A DNA stretch of 9,621 bases from the NCBI GenBank assembly GCA_009776495.1, contig WRNS01000015.1, forward strand, positions 485 through 10,105. Reading direction: 5' to 3'. The notes beneath the pieces are model-generated. The model was not told the DNA's origin, ran no database searches, and saw nothing but the letters and a program-made list of their open reading frames with translations. Shown piece by piece: positions 6,073 to 9,621 of the stretch (its first letter is position 1; the number at the start of each line of letters is the position of its first letter). The position numbers and the translations under genes are program-made. The DNA is from Methanobrevibacter sp. (lineage in GTDB: Archaea > Methanobacteriota > Methanobacteria > Methanobacteriales > Methanobacteriaceae).

Positions 6073-7857
6073 TTAATTAGTATTAACTGTGACAATATGC
6101 TCTGTTTTTTCCCATTTTCTCTCACCAGTTATGAATCTTGCAATTGCTCTGTAACAAACAGGTATCATTAACATACTATATAATGGAATTGTAGCACCCA
6201 TGCCCAGTCCTTTTAATATGCCATATTCTGTTCTTCGACCATAAATAGTTCCAAAAATAATACTAATCACAACAGAAAGAGTTAAAATAATGGCTAATAC
6301 CATGTTTACTGGATCTTTTACTACGAAAACTATGTAAATATTATATAGAAGTGAAAAGAAATGGCCTACTACGCCTATTGATGTGATAATAGGTAACATC
6401 ATGTAGAAAAACATTTCAAATTTAGCTGAAATTTTAATAAATGGGCTTTCAAATATTAATTTACCATATTTAGGAATACATTCTATTCCCCCTTGAGACC
6501 ATCTAGTTCTTTGGACAATGAGAGGTTTAATTTTTCCTACTGGTTCTTGATAAACTACAATATGGTTTAAAAAGCATGTTTTTTTACCTTCTAATAAGAG
6601 ACGAGTGCTTATTTCGAAATCTTCTAAAAGAGAATTTCCCCAAACATCATCCTGATCTTTGAAAGTATTTAATCTAAAAAATTGACCGTTTCCACCCCCA
6701 GCAGCATTTCCAAGGAAGTTTCTAACATTAGAAATTAGAGTGATACATGATTGGAATTCAAGATCTTGCATTCGGTGTAACCAGTTATCTACTACATTCA
6801 TGCCAACAGAAGTTTGTATCATGGTTAACTCATCATCAGCATTGAAAGCAGCGAGGATTTTAATATAATCTTCGTTTTTTATAAATGCATCTGCATCTAT
6901 AACTCCTATTATGACTTTTTCACTGTTTGCACCTTCAAGGTTTTTAATATATCTTAGCCCTTCATTAAGAGCTTCGCCTTTACCTTTTTGTGCATTTGGA
7001 AAAGTTCGTGTGATTATATGTAAATTTTTATATTGAGGAGCTATTTTTTCTAACACTTCTCCAGTTCCATCATCTGATCCATCGTCTAATACAACTAAGC
7101 GATAGTTCTCATTGTGATTTTCAAAAAATTTATGAACAGTATTTTCGATAACATTTACTTCATTTAAACAAGGAACCATTACATACAGATGGAATTTTTC
7201 GATATTCGTATAATCACTTTTAATTTTTTTCATTGGAAACAATGCCAGAATCCCAGTCCAAACAAAATAGATTAAAATGGCTCCCATAGAAATAGCTAAC
7301 ATAAATGTAATAATTTCCATTGGAAGGCCTAATGTATAATCGGATTTGTCACCACCTAAGCTAGGTCTATTATCACTTAAGCCTGCGATATCGGAATCAA
7401 TGCTTCCAAGTCTCTGTGAAAGATATAGATTTTGAGGACCGGATTTTTCAGATATTAAAAAATTCTCTGGAACTTGCCCATTATTTAAAGAACGTTTCTG
7501 ATTCTTATTTGGATTCTTTTTGTTCTTTTTATTTTTATTTTTTTTAATGAGATTAAAGTTTTTTAATTTTAGCTTTTGACTAATGTTAGCACCGTTAAAA
7601 TCATTAGGTATATGATTTTCATCTGAACTATCAGTTTGAGAAATGTGCTCATTAATGTTCATTGATTCTAGATTTGATCCACTTTGTGGATTTGAAGAAT
7701 TAGTATAAATATTTGAATCAATTTGTAAGCTTGTATTAGCATCTGCAGCTACAGCTGAAGGAATGATAATTAACATTAATAAAATTAGTATATAAGAAAT
7801 TATTAATTTCCTATTTTGTAGTTTCCTAACTATCCTCTTCGAAAGCTGCCCCTTCAT
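6073..7857 (-). CDS. Membrane GT2 glycosyltransferase with signal-like N-terminus and K/N-rich outer segment
   Basis: Predicted processive family 2 (cellulose/hyaluronan synthase-like) enzyme building a surface glycan. The ATG at 7857 follows AGGGG by six bases. Residues 18-38 (LIISYILILLMLIIIPSAVAA) look like a signal peptide or first membrane helix with an AVAA-D cut site. Residues 39-175 are low complexity: Ser/Asn-rich, then a run of Lys and Asn at 104-122. A membrane segment at about 179-208 leads to the cytoplasmic catalytic domain (about 222-460): VPCLNE, LDDGSDDGT (257-265), QKGKGEALN (290-298), DAD (321-323), LED (411-413, the usual TED position) and QRTRW (449-453). Membrane segments follow near 478-505, 515-538 and 552-575, and a WEKTEH tail. 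All catalytic motifs are present. It differs in subfamily from the other GT2 in the window. The donor sugar is unknown. It is 285 bp upstream of the beta-helix pair on the same strand. Confidence 0.92.
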   Translation of the reverse strand: MKGQLSKRIVRKLQNRKLIISYILILLMLIIIPSAVAADANTSLQIDSNIYTNSSNPQSGSNLESMNINEHISQTDSSDENHIPNDFNGANISQKLKLKNFNLIKKNKNKKNKKNPNKNQKRSLNNGQVPENFLISEKSGPQNLYLSQRLGSIDSDIAGLSDNRPSLGGDKSDYTLGLPMEIITFMLAISMGAILIYFVWTGILALFPMKKIKSDYTNIEKFHLYVMVPCLNEVNVIENTVHKFFENHNENYRLVVLDDGSDDGTGEVLEKIAPQYKNLHIITRTFPNAQKGKGEALNEGLRYIKNLEGANSEKVIIGVIDADAFIKNEDYIKILAAFNADDELTMIQTSVGMNVVDNWLHRMQDLEFQSCITLISNVRNFLGNAAGGGNGQFFRLNTFKDQDDVWGNSLLEDFEISTRLLLEGKKTCFLNHIVVYQEPVGKIKPLIVQRTRWSQGGIECIPKYGKLIFESPFIKISAKFEMFFYMMLPIITSIGVVGHFFSLLYNIYIVFVVKDPVNMVLAIILTLSVVISIIFGTIYGRRTEYGILKGLGMGATIPLYSMLMIPVCYRAIARFITGERKWEKTEHIVTVNTN

Positions 7858-7881
7858 TTTTTCCCCTAATGCCTGCTAACA

Positions 7882-7904
7882 TATTCACTAATAACTTGTG
7901 AATA
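7882..7904 (-). promoter_or_regulatory. 7-bp inverted repeat in the leader of the GT2 gene
   Basis: TATTCAC (7882-7888) and GTGAATA (7898-7904) form a perfect inverted repeat with a 9-base loop, 25 bp upstream of the ATG at 7857. The half-sites TATTCA/TGAATA also occur in the palindrome at 5852-5873 upstream of the beta-helix pair, with different spacing. It could be an operator or a leader hairpin. Confidence 0.35.
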
Positions 7905-7987
7905 ATAAAATAATCTTCTAAAATTTTTAAATTTTGAAAAAATTCAATCAAAAAATTTTCATTTTTTTTTAAAAAATATTTCTAAAT

Positions 7988-7997
7988 TATATATTAG
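7988..7997 (-). promoter_or_regulatory. Possible TATA box for the GT2 gene at 7857
   Basis: The minus strand reads CTAATATATAAT here, preceded by A/T-rich sequence without a convincing BRE. A start near 7965 would give a leader of about 110 bases that includes the 7882-7904 inverted repeat. Many TATA-like runs exist nearby, so this is only the best of several choices. Confidence 0.25.
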
Positions 7998-8132
7998 AAA
8001 AAATATTTTTTATCGTCAACATACCTGTCCTCTTAATATGTCAAAAACTCTTTTAGTTCACTATAATAAATGATAAATGTCTTTAATACTAACAACAAAT
8101 TCCCATACTAATATATATTTTAATTTTTTTAG

Positions 8133-8186
8133 AATTGAAAACTCTATTAAAATTGTAAACTCTATTTAGATTTGTAAACTCTTTTA
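8133..8186. repeat. Three tandem 18-bp repeats
   Basis: Units at 8133-8150, 8151-8168 and 8169-8186 share the pattern ATTGTAAACTCTATTTA with period exactly 18. A single related element, AAAACTCTTTTAG, lies at 8045-8057. Function is unknown; protein binding or simple slippage are both possible. Confidence 0.75.
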
Positions 8187-8377
8187 AAATAGATCCTATT
8201 CCAGATGTAAAATATTAATAAAAGTATATAGAATATTTTTAGTATAATGAATAAATCTTGAAAAGCCTTGAGATTTTAATTTAGCAAAAATTTCTAAATT
8301 TAATCTACTAAAATCTACAAATTATAATTTTTATATAGAATTTAGGCGAAAGATTAGATAATAACAATTTGACTTGT

Positions 8378-8441
8378 TTTTTATTTTATCTCTCAATTAA
8401 AATAAAAATTTTTTATTTTATCCTCTCATTTAAAATAAAAA
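8378..8441. repeat. Two tandem stem-loops with identical 11-bp stems
   Basis: TTTTTATTTTA (8378-8388) pairs perfectly with TAAAATAAAAA (8398-8408) around a TCTCTCAAT loop. The same arms recur at 8410-8420 and 8431-8441 around a TCCTCTCATT loop. The units are 32 bp apart. Identical arms with similar pyrimidine-rich loops point to a duplicated hairpin element; no coding role is seen. Confidence 0.8.
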
Positions 8442-8476
8442 TAAGTATTTAATTACATAGCTATATCATGATTAAA

Positions 8477-8536
8477 TGTTCTTTATAATTAGTATTATAA
8501 GAACAGATTGTTCCTAAATTATATTATAATAGAACA
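8477..8536. promoter_or_regulatory. Cluster of TGTTC/GAACA inverted half-sites
   Basis: TGTTC at 8477-8481 pairs with GAACA at 8501-8505 as the ends of a longer imperfect inverted repeat (arms TGTTCTTTATAAT and ATTATAAGAACA, one bulge, TAGT loop). A second pair is TGTTC 8509-8513 with GAACA 8532-8536. The separations (19 and 18 bases between half-sites) are nearly equal. This resembles a double operator upstream of the small plus-strand ORF. Confidence 0.5.
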
Positions 8537-8670
8537 AACATGCTAATAATTGATAATTATTGCATCTAAAAAGCTTAACATTTTAACTAGTTAACATGAA
8601 TACTGTGAATCATATTCTCTCTAGTTATAATTAAACTATTAAAACCATCAGCTATAGCGACTACTTTAAC

Positions 8671-8700
8671 GAACACTCTATATAAACTTTACTATTGTTC
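8671..8700 (+). promoter_or_regulatory. Plus-strand promoter with TATA box flanked by GAACA and TGTTC
   Basis: CTATATAAAC gives a TATA box at 8679-8686, with CGAACACT upstream as a possible BRE. A start about 25 bases downstream would be at or next to the ATG at 8706, so the mRNA would be leaderless, which is common in archaea. GAACA (8671-8675) and TGTTC (8696-8700) flank the box, repeating the half-sites at 8477-8536. Confidence 0.5.
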
Positions 8701-8705
8701 TTTTT

Positions 8706-8855
8706 ATGATACATCTACAATTAAAGAATATAGTCAGTGCAAATACGGTTAAAAAAAGGATGAAAATAAAAATAAGAAATTTTCCACAAGATATTTTTAT
8801 GAAAAAAAATTATTATTCGAAAGAATCCATTTATAATCCGAATTTACTTAATTAA
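8706..8855 (+). CDS. Small 49-residue ORF, unknown function (possible truncated gene)
   Basis: The ATG at 8706 opens a 49-codon frame ending in TAA at 8853-8855. The product begins MIHLQLKNIVSANTVKKR, is basic (Lys/Arg-rich, especially in the first half), has no signal peptide or membrane helix, and ends YSKESIYNPNLLN. Evidence that it is or was coding: the region 8915-9060 downstream encodes a protein that aligns with it without gaps, 24 of 49 positions identical (HLQL, IKNF/IRNF, YSxESxYNPN), and a TATA box is correctly placed for a leaderless message. It could be a real small protein, or the N-terminal stub of a longer gene such as a transposase; I do not recognise the family. Its codons are less A/T-drifted than those of its copy. 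Confidence 0.5.
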   Translation: MIHLQLKNIVSANTVKKRMKIKIRNFPQDIFMKKNYYSKESIYNPNLLN

Positions 8856-9103
8856 ATTTTAAAAAGAAAATAAATTTTTTCTTTTAAGATAATCTAATTA
8901 TGTTAAAAAAAAAAATTATACATCTACAATTAAGAAGAATATTTTTTGAATATATAGCTAAAGGAAGAATCAAAATAATAATTAAAAATTTTTCATCTTT
9001 TATTATTATAATAAAGAATGATTATTCTTCTGAATCATTTTACAATCCAAATTATATAAAATTAATTTTTTTTTTTAAAAAAAAAAATATACATCTACAA
9101 TTA
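8709..9103 (+). repeat. ATACATCTACAATTA motif at the head of three repeat units
   Basis: The 15-bp motif is exact at 8709-8723, 8918-8932 and 9089-9103 (steps 209 and 171 bp) and is followed by related GA-GAATAT sequence. Units one and two carry homologous coding sequence; unit three keeps only the head before in-frame TGA TGA. This is a tandem array of a 170-210 bp element, shrinking in coding content from left to right. Confidence 0.85.
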
Positions 9104-9106
9104 TGA
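8900..9106 (+). pseudogene. Diverged, probably decaying copy of the 8706-8855 ORF
   Basis: An open frame of 68 codons from ATG 8900 to TGA 9106. Residues about 6-54 align with the upstream 49-residue ORF at roughly half the positions, but many residues have drifted to Ile, Phe or Lys, the AT-rich codons. Beyond the YNPN motif the frame reads through a T11-A11 palindromic homopolymer (9066-9087, giving FFF KKK) and into a third copy of the ATACATCTACAATTA motif, ending IHLQL then stop. The C-terminal third is therefore an accident of reading into the next repeat, not a domain. No ribosome site or promoter is visible before 8900. Confidence 0.5.
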
Positions 9107-9204
9107 TGAATATTCCTTTAAAATAAGATTGAATAAACCTTCAAATCAAAAAAATGCTATTTTTAAAACTAAGTTTTTGAGATAAAAATCAATGATGAAA
9201 AATA

Positions 9205-9223
9205 AAAGTGAAAAAAACACTTT
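9205..9223. terminator. Hairpin resembling the one after the beta-helix pair
   Basis: AAAGTG (9205-9210), a seven-A loop and CACTTT (9218-9223) form a 6-bp perfect stem. The context AATAAAAGTGAAAAA closely matches that at 3067-3082. On the plus strand a nine-T run follows at 9244-9252, so it could end transcripts from the small ORFs; on the minus strand T-rich sequence also follows. Direction is undecided. Confidence 0.4.
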
Positions 9224-9490
9224 AATAATATATATTAAAAAAATTTTTTTTTAAAAATATTCTTCATGTGCAAATTAAAATATTTATTATAAAACTCACT
9301 TAAAAAAAAAGAAAAATATCACTTTTTTGAATTTAATCAGCGGAAAACATCACTTGTTTGATTTAAAAAAAAAATGTCAAATAAAATATAAAAATTTTCT
9401 ACATACAAAAAAAATTCAAAATATTGTGAATAAAATAAAAAAAATTACAAAAAAATAATTCCCGAAAATATAGCAAAAAATATCTAAAAT
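9224..9490. other. AT-only low-complexity spacer
   Basis: No gene is seen. Runs of A and T dominate. A short imperfect direct repeat (ATCACTTTTTTGAATTTA at about 9319 and ATCACTTGTTTGATTTA at about 9349) surrounds AGCGG, one of the few G/C-bearing spots. Nothing else stands out. Confidence 0.6.
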
Positions 9491-9621
9491 AAAATTTCTA
9501 AAAATAAGATCTAATAATATGTAATAATAATATAAAATAAAATTTCTAAAAAAAATCTAATAATAATATATAATAATAATATATAAAAAAATTTCTAAAA
9601 AAATCTAATAATAATATATAA
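9491..9621. repeat. 48-49 bp tandem repeat running off the window end
   Basis: AAAATTTCTA begins at 9491, 9539 and 9588 (steps 48 and 49). Each unit continues with A-runs, a TCTAATAATA segment and TAATAATAATAT. The second and third copies are almost identical where they overlap; the first is more diverged (AAGATCTAATAATATG). The array is cut by the window edge, so copy number is unknown. Confidence 0.8.

Larger units (their letters stand above)
7858..8705. other. 848-bp gene-free spacer between divergent units
   Basis: I find no credible protein or RNA gene here in either strand; stops are frequent in all frames. The spacer separates the minus-strand GT2 gene from a plus-strand small ORF, so it should hold divergent promoters. 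It contains an inverted repeat (7882-7904), three 18-bp repeats (8133-8186), two tandem hairpins (8378-8441) and TGTTC/GAACA half-sites (8477-8536 and 8671-8700). Other stretches (about 7910-8130 and 8190-8375) are AT-rich without clear structure. Confidence 0.6.

Noticed and set aside
8706..9223. Complete insertion sequence
   Set aside because: No terminal inverted repeats, target duplication or full transposase frame is visible. Only short homologous ORFs exist, so an IS call is not supported.
9491..9621. CRISPR-like periodicity of 48-49 bp
   Set aside because: The whole unit repeats, including what would be the spacer, and it consists of A/T-rich low-complexity sequence.
1..9621. tRNA, rRNA or riboswitch genes
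   Set aside because: I found no TTCGAATC-type T-arm with a matching acceptor stem, no rRNA-like G/C-rich block and no recognisable riboswitch core in the spacers.

Overview
The window is very AT-rich and reads like the genome of a host-associated methanogenic archaeon of the order Methanobacteriales (Methanobrevibacter or Methanosphaera type). Supporting signs are Sec signal peptides ending in SAVSA/AVAA-ATDYYV, secreted right-handed beta-helix 'adhesin-like' proteins built from GGAxxN rungs, archaeal TATA boxes (TTTATATA class), GGTGA/AGGTG ribosome sites, oligo-T tracts after genes, and long A/T-only spacers. The order-level placement is an inference; no rRNA or tRNA gene is present to confirm it.

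All five large genes lie on the minus strand, so the window is best read from right to left. (1) 7857-6073: membrane GT2 polysaccharide synthase-like glycosyltransferase with a signal-peptide-like N-terminus and a Ser/Asn- then Lys/Asn-rich segment outside the membrane. (2) 5787-4531 and (3) 4495-3089: two paralogous secreted beta-helix proteins, 35 bp apart and probably co-transcribed, followed by a hairpin and dense oligo-T tracts. (4) 2602-653: a second GT2 synthase of a different (EpsO-like) subfamily, carrying an unusual N-terminal extension of seven 19-residue repeats encoded by exact 57-bp tandem repeats. (5) 235-<1: the start of a third adhesin-like protein that runs off the window; its TATA box abuts an array of 19-bp units containing the palindrome TTTTCATGAAAA.

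The right-hand 1.8 kb has no large gene. It holds several short ordered repeats (three 18-bp units, twin 11-bp-stem hairpins, TGTTC/GAACA half-sites around a plus-strand TATA box), then a short 49-codon ORF and a diverged downstream copy of it that appears to be decaying. The last 500 bp is almost pure A/T with a 48-49 bp tandem repeat leaving the window.

The working picture is a cell-surface locus: two processive GT2 enzymes that could polymerise and export a glycan, interleaved with secreted beta-helix proteins that could bind or modify it. That link is inference from gene adjacency and fold. Beta-helix proteins are abundant in these methanogens, so chance adjacency is a real alternative. 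The most distinctive protein-level signal is a His-Gly-Asp motif repeated six times at exactly 27-residue spacing in the 468-residue protein.
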